From Lumbricus terrestris (taxonomy: Eukaryota; Annelida; Clitellata; Crassiclitellata; Lumbricidae): DNA of 64,000 nucleotides. Each line of letters starts with the position of its first letter. The first letter of the stretch is position 1. The notes under the pieces are model-generated. The model saw only the letters and a list, made by a program, of their open reading frames with translations, ran no database searches and was not told where the DNA came from. Below are positions 36,770 to 48,139 of this stretch, piece by piece. A program made the translations under genes and the position numbers. The stretch is taken from NCBI GenBank assembly GCA_949752735.1, contig OX457037.1, forward strand, positions 13,040,432 to 13,104,431, read 5' to 3'.

Positions 36770-37860
36770 TGCCCTGGATAGTAAGGTTGTTGCAGCGTCA
36801 GATGGTATAATATCATTATTAATAGCGGCGTTAACCGGGAATTTGAGGTTTTCGTCCCATCTAGCCCCACCCCTCTGGGGCACACGCCGTACACGGTGTT
36901 GCCCGATATATTTGAGTTTTTTCTCTCATCCAAGCCTAGGGTCAGGAGTGTGGGGCTGGTGATCTTGTGTATAGTTTCGAGGTCTCAGGTGACTAGTTCA
37001 AAAAGTGTGACCAAGGTGTGTAAATGGGGTGGCTTTGTTAGCGAAATAATGGGCTTTTGCACCCCTTCCACGTCCTCATGATGAGAGGGCTTGCCAACCC
37101 TTCTCTGGGTGGTCCTAGCGCCCATCTGTCTATGAGCAAGGTCTCAAGTAAATAATGGGAGTAAATTCTGGACAAAATAGACCTACAGCCATACACATAT
37201 CCTCCATTTCAGCTATTATTGCTGATATTTCCTTTTTATTGTCATTATCATTATTATTTCTGCTGTTATTGTTATTGCAATTGCTGATCTTTGGCCTATA
37301 AGCTAGTTATAATTATGTAGATGTAATAGGCCATAACTGCACCCTAAATGTTCGCAATCGGGCATAACTCATGGCGATGGTTGAGCCTTAAATGATTATG
37401 ATTAAAAAGTGACTACGGTATTGATCTGTTTAATTTTGCAGTCTCAGTTCTGACAGCCACAGGCCCACAGCAAAATAATGCCTTTCATTACTGCAGTATG
37501 AATATCTAAACTCCACAATATCTGCATCGTGGAGACCTATTTAAAAGCCATAAAAGTCCGCAAGATCCGGTCCGTGATAATAAAATCTAAACAACACACA
37601 TCACTGACAATCATCGTCGCTCAAGTAGCAACAGCTGCAAGAAATCCAGATTTCATTTGCTACTGAACGGTCGATAAGTTTCTGCTCAGATGCAAATCGA
37701 TCGACTGAAATAGATGACTTCGACCGACAGTGTGCAGGTGGCCGTAGCGTTTATATGGTAATAGATTCCTTTGTTTCACCCAATGACAGGTTGATCTGCA
37801 CATAGAGTTCTTGACACGCGAATATACAAGTTTCTTCTGCTTTTTGCTTATTTAAATATA
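36770..37860. other. No gene recognised
   Basis: Contains an ATT/ATC-rich stretch at 37200-37290 and otherwise nothing with recognisable ends or coding similarity. Confidence 0.5.
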
Positions 37861-37865
37861 TATGC

Positions 37866-37904
<39 letters not shown>
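37866..37904. repeat. (TA)n microsatellite
   Basis: About 38 bp of TA. Confidence 0.95.
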
Positions 37905-37984
37905 TGTTCCCATGACAGATATTTGGCCTACTTTTAAGATTTTACGTTCTACATACACACACACACGATCTTACATGCACACAA

Positions 37985-38400
<416 letters not shown>

Positions 38401-38409
38401 TGCTAGCGT

Positions 38410-41090
38410 ATGACTTCATTTAAAAATTTAAATTATTTCATTCGTGCCATGAAGTAAGGTATTGTTTACTACTATATTATTGTGCTTAATGGCTCAGGTT
38501 GCCATTATTGACTTATGTTCTGTTTTGTTTTGGCCTGTTGCGGAAGGTTTTAAGATATGCGCGACTTTATGCCACATTCATATTTTTACTGTTTATATCT
38601 CTAGCCTCTATCTTGATTTTCAATTTTCGTTCAGGGTTACCCAGGTTAGCGGGACCTGTTTCTTTCCGGATAACCCTTTCTGAAGATTCACTGTGCAAAT
38701 AATCAAGGTGTCCTATGAACATTAATTTTTTCATGTGTACTACTTTTCCTTTGTTGTCTGCCTCAATTGGTTCTTTGTTTGTTTGTTGCTCTTCTTTTCT
38801 CAGAATAAACTGATTCTCAGAATAAACTGATTTGAAACAGCAAACAATAAAGAACAATGTTGTGCAAGCCTTGACGTTCAGTCAAAGGATTATATTTTAT
38901 AGTTTACCTAATCTTGTCTTAGTAGGCCTACGTTATCGAAAATATCCTTACCGTACTTATCTAGACTTATCATTTCCCACATTACTTTATCTTAAACTTA
39001 TCCCATCCCTTCCTTGACTAAAATGTATGATGTAGGGCTACCTATATCTTAATACATTTTATCTAATCTGACATTGCCTGCCTTCATATTCTGTACATTA
39101 TGATTACCCAGACATATTTTACCCTATATTACACATTATATTCCCTCTCTCTCTATGTGTATATATATATTCATTATCACCCAGTCTTACCCTGCCCTGC
39201 TTAACAATGACACCTGACAATTATCTTCTACCCATACTCTTTGAATAAATTCATTGCTACAGATGATAGAAATAGATTTTAAATTGATATTGAAAATTTC
39301 AACCAGCTTGCAGCCTCAAAAACTATTTCTGAATTAATTGACCATATGCGTTGATTAAACCTAACTTCTACACCAGCAAAATAGACCAGCATAAGAATTT
39401 AGCTGTTTCATTTCTTGTCTAAACACAGAAGATAATCTTGGTTGCCCTTGCAGAACAATGACTCACATAAACCAGTGCTGCCAATCAAAAGTCACACGGA
39501 TTTCATAGTATTTCTACTCTTTGCTTCTAAATGCATGGAATTCTTCTCCTTGTAGGTCTACGATAATGATTGACGACCTGCAACTAAACAATTCCACAAG
39601 AGCATTGCCCTGCTTTGTAAAATTCGTCTACTTCGAATTAAGCGACTTTTAGCGAAAGCTCTAATTCAACTCCTCTGTAGCTATTCCTTTGACATTTACA
39701 CTGAGCATCATCTCAATATCAATTTTATATTCTACAAAATGTTGGCGTATAAGCTTAGCCTATACAATACATTGATGTTTTCCATCATATGCAACGACAG
39801 CCACCCTGAGCTAGGGATTCAATGCAAGTGAATATTAATGAATTATTTCAGTTCTATTTAGGCTAAGTTGATCTGCATTCTGCAGTCTAAAGGCGGCATG
39901 TGCGGAGTTTGGTTTCCGTTCTTGGAAGTGGGCTAAAAGGACCTTGGGCTTTGTTGGGGTTGAGATTTGGTCCAGAATGAGCGGCGCCGACAAATATTTT
40001 CTAGGAGCCCAAAACGTTGATGACCTTTTTTAGTGGTCGGGTTAAAATCTCCCCAAAGATAAAAATTTTCCCGGACAAAAAAGTTGACCTTTTTTAGTCA
40101 TTCGATTGAAGTTTCTTTCGTGAAAAGAACCATTTCGCCAGTAGTCTACAAATTTATGAGGTTGCGCCTTCTTGGGGAGACTAAGCCCGGGAAAAGATAC
40201 CATTTACAAGGTAAAAAAAGCTGAATCTGGGCCTTCTTGGGGGTCCCCTTAGCCCTGATAAATTCCACCCATGAAAGGCGGAAATGTTTTATCTAATCTG
40301 CTAGTCGTTTATTTGCTTTTCGACTTAACTCGATTGCCTGAAGGAAAATATAATTAATTATTACATCAGATCATGATTATAAGAATGTAATGTAGCACTC
40401 ACGTTCATGATCCCTTGGCTCACACTTAATCTCAGTCATTCCTTCAAGTTTTTTAAATTAAATATTGTGTATATTATGAGACAGTTGAAACACGAAATGG
40501 CGCAGCCGCTTTCTCTGTATATACTGCAACTGCAATACGAATGCAACTATACAACTGGTACTGAAGACCTGTATGCAAAAACGAAATACTGCAGGTCACA
40601 GATTGTTATGCCTGTGATGTTCTGTACTCATGTAAATCCCGATTGCATGTGTCTCAAACCTATATGCTACACACCAGTTGTAATAGACACCAGTAGGCCT
40701 ATAATATGCGTGGGTGTTTTGTGTCGGATACAAATACCACAATTGCGTGATTTTAGAGAGACTAGATGACAGTACAGAGAGACTATAGATCTGTTCTACA
40801 ATCCGTCTTAAAGCAGACGTTATTGACGTTCCATGCAGACAGCTGATAGACATAACAAGCCCGGGGTAGCCTATGTGATTCACAGCGCATAGAGTACTTC
40901 AAGCAGTATCTTCATCTATTATAGTATTAGGCTATGCAGGAATGTAAATTGCTACTATTGATTTTAAAACAAGAATGGATATTGCATAATATTAACCACA
41001 GCTTTCCTATCATTTGTGTTTTAAATGTGAATCCATCATTTACTGCAACACAGTAGCCTAACTATTGCTACTGTTATATATATATTATAT
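38410..41090. other. Long stretch without a recognised gene
   Basis: Ordinary AT-rich DNA. 39960-40270 holds decayed copies of the MITE interior (GATGACCTTTTTTAGTGG, GTTGACCTTTTTTAGTCAT) without clear ends. Open frames such as 40407-40769 show no recognised domain. Confidence 0.5.
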
Positions 41091-41097
41091 AAATAGT

Positions 41098-41200
41098 GCA
41101 ACAACAACAACAACAACAACAGCAGGAGCAGCAGTTGAAGCAGCAGCAGCAGCAGTAGCAGCAGCAGTAGCAGCAACAGTAGCAGTAGCAGTAGCAGTCG
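41098..41200. repeat. CAA/CAG/TAGCAG triplet repeat
   Basis: (CAA)n followed by (CAG)n and (TAGCAG)n, about 100 bp. Confidence 0.9.
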
Positions 41201-41856
41201 TGTAACTGTAGCCTGTGACAGGATGCGAAACAGCTAAGTACTGTAAGCAGCTGAGATAGATAACTCCGTACTATGTCTTTTTCATAACTTAATATCTCTC
41301 TAGGAAATCCGTCAAGGGCCAGAGATTTGTGTTTTTGTTACTCAACAACGTTCACGATGCTCTGCTCAACTGATAGACACAATGTCATAGTGTGTTAGCA
41401 AATAGCCTAGGTTACTTGCTCTTGTTAATTTTGGTTATTTTGCTAAGATCAACCGCAATAAGCAGCATCTCAATATTTATTTTGGGTTTTAAGAAAACAT
41501 AGCCTAAGCCTAATCGAAAGCTTCTTTGAGGAGACATTGATATTTGCAAGAGTGCAAGAGGAGACATCTTATATCAATAAGCTGTCCATTTATGCGTTTT
41601 CTGTCAATTCTCAATGTGAGACATTACAAAAGTTACAAAATTGAATCGGATAAGCAGTAGGCCTAAGAGCTGAAAAAGCACTAACAAAAGGAAGTTAGAT
41701 AAAAAAAAATGGATTCGAATTAAAGCGTGTCAACACTACTTGAATGATAGTCGCAACTATAATACAAATTGGCTCCAATTTAATCGTGAAATCATATTCC
41801 GCTGTGCTTGTGGTTAGAGTGCTCGAATTGCAACATAGCCGTGTAGGCCTATGCAC

Positions 41857-41970
41857 CTTGGGATTGAATTCATGTTCAAGCATTTTGGCTACGTCTTCAA
41901 TCGACAGATTTAGGCTAAGCCTCCATGCACTAATAGATCTAATATTGCACTATGGTTCGTCTGTCTAGAT
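41857..41970 (-). pseudogene. Relic exon 7 of a fourth SDR paralogue
   Basis: Minus strand reads NLSIEDVAKMLEHEFNPK before a donor-like GTGCAT, matching NLWIGDMAKALEQEFDPQ at the end of gene C exon 7. About 30 bp of unrelated sequence (41912-41943) interrupts the 5' half, and the acceptor side is decayed though TTAACAAAAC is kept. No neighbouring exons were found, so it is either the last trace of a gene D or a stray exon copy. Confidence 0.7.
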
Positions 41971-41999
41971 TAACAAAACAAGTAGGCCTATCGGGTACC

Positions 42000-43640
42000 G
42001 TAGCGAAAAAATGCAGTGTTGATCACCTCGCGACAACTGTAATAGCCATCTGTGCCTGTATTGCAGCAGCCATTGGTTTCGCTGGCCAGCTGTAGACTAT
42101 GCATGGAAGCAGCATCTACAGCAGCTGTGTATACATGTCTGAGCAAATTTTGCTATAGATTTTGCATTATGCTGACCAACAATAGGTAGTCCTATAGCCT
42201 ACATAGCCTATTTGGGAATATGGATTCAACCTCTGAACGCAGCCCTAACTGAATCCCGTGCCTCAACGAGTCATAATCTGAAAATGCTTGTAGATTTCTG
42301 TTCGTTTCTGAACATTAGCGAGGCTGCTGTAGTCTTATATGAAGGATACTGGGCGATAATAGACCTCTAAAGAAATCTATGGGATTACAAAATGGATTAA
42401 TCGCACATCTTCAGCGACACACAGACTTAGTCCATTTGCTGCCTCTAATTTGAGACTGTTCCTATTAGACGTGAGCAAATAATTTATGTTTTATAACAAT
42501 GTTATGGTTTATGTATTAAACATCAGCTCCACCTTGTATAATTTTTAGAATTATTGCGGTTCTGTAGAAGTCGTCAAGTTGGAGTTCACTTAGCACGCGG
42601 TGCGTAAATGCTCAATTCTCGCGTATCTTAACAGTGTATGCTATTATTAGTGCAATGCTGTGTTTGGCTCGGTAGCACACAGTGCACACTGGGTCTGTTA
42701 CCTAACGTTTGTGGGTCAACACCTGCTTAGAGGACTCCGTGCAATGACCAAGGACAAGACTCTGCTGCTCTCGCATAGCTATCTCTATCACCAAGCAGTA
42801 GAATACGGGCGAAAATTTGGAGTAGAATCATTGCAAGACGTGCAATGCACTGATCCGTGTACTTGTCCCTGTCCTTGTATTTACCTATATGGCCTTAGCC
42901 TAATTGTACTCCGGCGATTAGATGTTTGGCTCCACTATAATGTGGAAATGATAGCATCACCTAGCAAATAAATGGACAGCAATATCACATGTACTTGGTC
43001 TTAATGAGTTACTAATACTGACATTGGCCAACATCACACTCTAGCGTGCCAGTCCAACAAAGCCAATGTACCAAACTATTAATTCATTTTAAGAAGTTAT
43101 AATATAGTGGCCCTTCAAGAAGCCAACTCAATATTGTATGTCGCAAAGATCAAACTATGTCTAATATTTCACTTGTAGACATATTATTTTTACGACAAGA
43201 TATAGCCTAATTGCCCTGCGCTTAACTTTAAGATAGTTAGTGCCTTAGAAATAATACTTGCAATTTGCAATTCGATTACTATTAAGTTATTGACTAGGCT
43301 ACTTGACTAATTCGATTACTTGGACTACTTCCTTTGGTCCATTGTCTTCATTCTTTGTTTCCTTGTATTTCTTTGCTTGTTTTCTTTCTAACATTTTCCC
43401 TCTTGTTTTACTGTGAAGTACTCCTCCTCTTCCAGCTGCATCGTTTGATTCAGAACTATAGTATGTCATCTATGGCTTATGCCAACCAACCAAGTGGCGC
43501 CCATACACAGACCATTGTGATTGTAATTATTATCTGTAATGTACTTGTAATTGCATAGTTACACCGTGAGTCCGTGACCTTCGAAATTACTGATTCAGAT
43601 GGTCGTGGTTACACCCATTCACGCAGCACCTCCTTAAAAT
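42000..43640. other. No gene recognised
   Basis: 42060-42220 resembles 63800-63945 (GCCAGCTGTAGACTATGCAT against GCCCAGCTGCAGGCTACGCA), so a dispersed repeat is likely. An open frame at 42660-42971 has no recognised domain; an upstream exon of the LRAT gene here cannot be excluded. Confidence 0.45.
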
Positions 43641-43655
43641 AGAGATGAGTGCGCA

Positions 43656-43977
43656 CATGGGCGGAGACCTAGGGGGGGACGGACCCCCCAATGGAGGTAT
43701 TGGAGGGGACGGCCCATGCATTTGTCCCCCCCCCAATCGTTGAGCGTCAAGACTTTTAAAAAAATTCGTCGAGATTTGGCCGGATGACTAAAAAAAAGGT
43801 CATCAACTTTTTGGGGGCGGCGAAAATAGAATTTTTTTTCAAGATTTCGCCGGTCGTCGTCAGAAATTTTTGCCGGAAAAAGATGGAAATTTTTCTGCGA
43901 CACTCAGCCATTCGTCCATCAGAAAATTTCGCGTCTTTCCGTCCCCCCCCAAGTCTCGGCCCAGGTCTCCGTCTATG
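43656..43977. mobile_element. hAT-type MITE, 322 bp
   Basis: Ends CATGGGCGGAGACCT / AGGTCTCCGTCTATG with a perfect 8-bp duplication AGTGCGCA (43648-43655, 43978-43985). The core has GGATGACTAAAAAAAAGGTC. Sister of 58954-59333. Confidence 0.92.
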
Positions 43978-44009
43978 AGTGCGCAGCATCATTGTCTGTT
44001 AGACGATTA

Positions 44010-44225
44010 CTTATATAATCAGTCTGGTTAGTTACTGCTTTACGACGTGGCGTCATAACAAAAGATGTCTGGCATCGCCCTCCTTCATTTTCCAGACTTG
44101 GGGCTGGCACCACATAGTGCGAGCATTGTTTGAGTCAGCCCACCAATGGTGGCGACTCTTCCAGCTTACTTTGCATTATTTGCCAACTGATGCGTTATAG
44201 AAATGGATAAATAAAGAAAGAAAGA
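44010..44225 (+). repeat. Retroposon 3' tail; inverted relative near 45490-45545
   Basis: GGCGACTCTTCCAGCTTACT and TTTGCCAACTGATG recur inverted at 45490-45545. A TAAATAAAGAAAGAAAGAAA tail closes this copy. The pair brackets the first two recognised exons of the LRAT gene. Confidence 0.55.
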
Positions 44226-44396
44226 AAATAAAAATGATGTAATATTTTCGTTCGAAGTGGCACTTAACATCAATTATTAGGTCAGCACATTTCAATATTA
44301 TGTCTGACCACAATTGCAGTTTCAATGCACACAAATACAATCAGATAATATTATTATGGTTGATGCTCTGCTAAATTCTTATCGTGTTTCTGGCAG

Positions 44397-47300
44397 ATAG
44401 GTTATGCTTCTCGGATGTTCGAGGACCCGAACACTTTCTCAGTATCCCAGCTCGAGGATGAGGTAGGTCTTTTTTGAAGCGCTATATTATCCTTCAACCA
44501 GATCAAAGGATATCGATGGAGCAATGAAAGCGATGACGAAAATGCTAATGATGATGACGATGACGATAACGATGATGATGATGATGATGATTATGGCAAT
44601 GATAAATTATAACGATAATGATAAGAATGATGACGACGATTGTGATGATATTGATGAAGATTATAAAGGTGTGTGTATGATAATGCAAATGCAGACAACG
44701 ATGACAACATCAATGATGGATGATCAGGTCATAATGTTTTTCTTGGCATTAGAGAATGATGATCCTCAGTTATTTAACGTCGACCTGCGCCATTATGAGC
44801 AGCAGCTGTTCTGATGTTCTGACGTTTTAATGTTCTGATGTTTTAATGTTCTGATGTTCTGACGTTCTGATGTTTTAAAGTTCTGATGTTCTGATGTTTT
44901 AATGTTATGATGTTCTGATGTTCTGATGTTTTAATGTTCTGATGTTCTGATGTTTTAATGTTCTGATGTTCTGATGTTTTAATGTTCTGATGTTCTGATG
45001 TTTTAATGTTCTGATGTTCTGATGTTTTAATGTTCTGATGTTCTGATGTTCTGATGTTTTAATGTTCTAATTTGCTGATGTTCTGATGTTTTAATGTTCT
45101 GATGTTCTGATGTTCTAATGTTCTGATGTTCTGATGTTCTGATGTGCTGATGTTCTAATGTTCTGATGTTCTGATGTTTTAATGTTCTGATGTTCTAACA
45201 GGTATCGGACGATGGCACTTCAATCAGTCGTTCGATTATCACCGACGAAGTTCCTCTCGACGAGTGGATAAGAGTTTGTTTTGTCCTATATATAATATAT
45301 CACGGCCATAATTTAATTAAATTTGGATAGAGTTTGTCTGCGTCTTTACCATTCGCGATAATTACGACCTACGCACAAGTCTTGATTCATAGTTCGATCC
45401 CGATTATTTATGCAGCGCCTCTTCAAGAAACCTACTCAGAGGCGCTCTCTGCGGTGGTCTATGTGAAGTTAAGTGCCATTACGAGCGAAAATATTACATA
45501 AGTTGGCAAACAATGCACAGTAAGCTGGAAGAGTCACCATTGTAATTGTAATTGAAACATTTATATAGGGCCGCTTACAGATTCAGGCAGGCAGGTACAC
45601 ACAGACACACACACACACACACAGGTGGGGCCAACCAACAGATTTCGTCAACAGTTACTGCAGACAGATGGCGTGGCTGGATGTTCAGGGTCTCTGGATC
45701 TAGTTGCGTCGATAGGATAGAGCGACAACAGATGGCGGCTTAGGTCTACTATCAATAACTATACTAGTTTGCACTTTAAAAAATCAAAATTTATTACCTG
45801 TTTGTTCAATTACTTACTCATTTGTCCGCTTGTTTCTTTCCCCCTTCGTTCATTTATTCGTTGGCTCATTTATTTAGTTATTCTCTTATTCTCTTATAGG
45901 CCTGCGTCCAAATTTATTTATTTATCTATTCACGCTACGAGGATTCAGTCACGCTGGCGCTAGATTTCACACGTCGCGAAGGCTTACTACCGAATAGATT
46001 CAATAGACAGTCGTGCCGCATATTGTCATTGAAAGGAGTTTTGAGCAAATTTTTTAAGGCTACAATCTGATTGCGAGCTGGTGCTGTTCAATATGCTGTC
46101 GATGTTGATGTTGACAATGGTACAGTATAATAATTTATTGTCAGTCAGTGCATCAATTATTGATTTACAGACGATGAAGTTTTACTCGTCAAGTACCCGG
46201 ATAGAATCCATCGGAGTCCTCAAACCAGGAGACCAGATCCTCCACTCAACGGAAATTGGTCTTGGCACCTACCACCACGCCATCGTCACTGACATCTCCG
46301 CAGACGACCCTTCCAAGATCAAGGTCGTTCACTTCAATCCTCCGCCTGGAACGGTCCGCGAGGGAATAGCTGCGTGGTTCGAAAACGAGGTTCGGATCAG
46401 ACATGATGAAGTCGACCTCGAGAGATTCCTGAGGAACGAGACACTACACAGGTTGATTGGTGCTATATAAATGATCTTGTCCTCTTTGTCTCTAGATCTT
46501 TCTTTTCTCTTCCTACCTCTCTACGTTTTGTACATCCTGCTTCATTTCGTAACCTACTTCTTTCTATCTCTTTCTCCAGTTTTGCTTCATTTCTGTTAAC
46601 TTCATTATCTTCGCTACCTTGTCTCTGTCCTTCATTCTTTAAGAACATAATATTGATCCTTCCCTCCTCCCTTCCATCCTGCCTTCTTCCCTCCCTTTCC
46701 ATCCTCATTCCATTCCTGCTTTCTTTCCATCTCTTCTTCCTTCCTTTTGAGCCATTCCTTCATATCGTCTGTTTAGAGTGCAATGGTTCTAACTCCAATG
46801 CATTTAGCCATGGAGTTAGAACCATTGCACTCTAAACAGACGATATATTCCTCGATATTTCGCCCGTCCTGCCTTTAAACTGCCTTCCATTACCGTCCAT
46901 TCATTCATTTTTTGGTGTGCATATGTAGATCAACATTTGACCTGGAAAGTTCATATGAATCAAATTGCAGCTACAATTGCTAAGAATATTGTTATTATTT
47001 CTCGCATCGCTTAGGCCTTATATCTTACCGAAAACAATAATTAGAAAGAACTTCGACTATATTATACCCTCGTCTACCCCTACCTCACGTATTGCAACCT
47101 GGTTTGGGCATCAACATACGCATCTGGGTTTCGAAAACTAATTATCTTACAGAAGAAGGCTGTTCGTATAATTGCGGGTTATTCGTAAATGGGGACACAC
47201 TGGCACTTTCTTTAGTGAGCTTCATCTCCTAAAAATAGACCAGATAAAGAATCTCCAAATTTGCGAGTTCTTCTTTCGACCCGAACACGGTCTCCTTCCT

Positions 47301-48131
47301 TCGGTTTTTCAAGGGTAGGGCCTACCTCCCTCACGCCTCTGACATCCATTCGCATTTCACTAGGAATTTATCTGCATATCGCACTGCCAAAGCTCATTCC
47401 AGCACAGGACGTTTTTCTGTAAAATCTTATGGCCACAAGCATGGAACACGATACCAATAGATATTCGCCAATCAGTATAATCTGTAGGTCTTTAGAAAGA
47501 TAGTTCGTGTTTTCTACTTTCTTCAACTAAATCTACTTACTTATAATTCAGTCTGTTTCTTTACGTGCTCTTGGCACTTTAAACTTTTTTACAATCTGTC
47601 ATCGCCTGATTTGATTTAATTTATTTCATTTCGGCTATCTTGACTAATTTTTCTAGAGAATTGTTTACTTGTGTGACCTCCCCAGCGGGATGTCCATCTC
47701 TTTAAGTTTAGGGCTTCCCCTTTGTAACAAATTACATGCATTTTCTTACTTTTGATGTCATATTGTGTATTCTGGTTGCAATAAAAGCGAATTTGAATGG
47801 AATTGAATTGAATACCATCCTTCCTTGCTTCTATCCTTCATCGCTCACTTACTTTTTCTTGTATACCTCTAGGGTCGATTACTTCTACCCTGAACGGTGC
47901 TTTAGCCAAGAAGAGGTGGTTGCCAGGGCAACTGGGAAAGTGGGTCGACGTCGGGTAAGCAAATCGGTTGCCGATGGTTACGATCTGCTAGACAACAACT
48001 GCGAGCACATAGCAACTTGGCTGATCACCGGTCACGCCTTCTCACTTCAGACCTCTACACTACAGATAAAGGATGACGACGATGATAGTCAAGATGAAAA
48101 TAATGACGGCTTGGATAATATGCTGCCTTGA
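44397..48131 (+). CDS. LRAT-domain (NlpC/P60-like) acyltransferase/hydrolase gene, four exons, 5' end not located
   Basis: Exons: 44397-44462, 45202-45273, 46171-46451, 47873-48131 (stop TGA). Acceptors TTTCTGGCAG, TTCTAACAG, TGATTTACAG, TACCTCTAG and GT donors all fit; phases 0, 0 and 2 keep the frame open for 225 residues. The last two exons form an LRAT domain: LKPGDQILHS, first histidine in YHHAIVTDI, second in VVHF, then EEVVARATGKVG and the cysteine motif NNCEHIATW. This His-His-Cys set is that of lecithin:retinol acyltransferase and HRASLS/PLAAT phospholipid acyltransferases, which act on membrane phospholipids. After the domain comes an acidic tail (KDDDDDSQDENNDG), not the usual hydrophobic helix. 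The first two exons encode an acidic, serine-rich lead-in. No start codon fits before exon 1, so coding exons further left are missing from the model. Confidence 0.82.
44523..44660. repeat. GAT-rich triplet repeat
   Basis: GATGATGACGATGACGATAA-type run in the first recognised intron of the LRAT gene. Confidence 0.85.
44810..45196. repeat. Minisatellite of TGATGTTC / TGATGTTTTAA units
   Basis: Roughly 390 bp of 8-bp units TGATGTTC mixed with TGATGTTTTAA variants, many forming a ~24-bp higher-order unit. It runs to within 5 bp of the LRAT exon acceptor (exon starts 45202), so the pyrimidine tract of that splice site is made from the repeat. Confidence 0.95.
45385..45560 (-). repeat. Retroposon 3' tails
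   Basis: GCAGCGCCTCTTCAAGAAAC and CAGAGGCGCTCTC match the recurrent CR1-like tail in minus orientation; 45490-45545 is the inverted relative of 44146-44210, followed by (TTGTAA)n. Confidence 0.6.
46485..46755. repeat. Pyrimidine-rich tract
   Basis: About 270 bp dominated by C and T in the intron between LRAT exons 3 and 4. Compositional only. Confidence 0.7.
46762..46846. other. Perfect hairpin, 36-bp arms, 13-nt loop
   Basis: Arms 46762-46797 (ATATCGTCTG...) and 46811-46846 (...CAGACGATAT) are exact reverse complements; the loop is ATGCATTTAGCCA. It is in sense orientation inside the LRAT intron. It could be an intronic small-RNA precursor, a tiny foldback element or an assembly fold-back. 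No target duplication is seen. Confidence 0.9.
46905..47816 (+). mobile_element. CR1-group LINE (Crack/Daphne-like), 3' end, decayed
   Basis: With frame changes the strand reads HLTWKVHMNQIA-like, YPYLTYCNLVWAST, LRKLIILQKKAVRIIAGYS, ELHLLKIDQIKNLQICEF and VKSYGPQAWNTIPIDIRQS, the usual order of a CR1-group reverse-transcriptase C-terminus. A 3' UTR ends AATAAAAGCG and a (GAATT)n tail at about 47795-47812. Stops and frameshifts show it is dead. It fills most of the last LRAT intron. Confidence 0.8.
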
Positions 48132-48139
48132 CGTTTCTA

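Noticed and set aside
36598..36962. Pro-rich and Gly-rich frames
   Set aside because: They derive from a 16-bp GC-rich minisatellite.
40395..40420. ATG with GTGAGT donor as exon 1 of gene C
   Set aside because: It encodes only two codons and ends in the wrong phase for the exon at 35721.
40407..40769. 120-residue plus-strand frame
   Set aside because: No recognised domain, no splice context and ordinary composition; likely a chance frame.
42660..42971. Possible upstream coding exon of the LRAT gene
   Set aside because: No fitting donor in phase with the exon at 44397 and no family similarity could be seen; left as unassigned.
44810..45196. Regular repeats that might suggest a CRISPR array
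   Set aside because: Units are 8-11 bp and contiguous with no spacers, in a eukaryotic intron; it is a minisatellite.
46762..46846. Rho-independent terminator
   Set aside because: The stem is long but this is an animal intron, with no T-run and no prokaryotic genes nearby.
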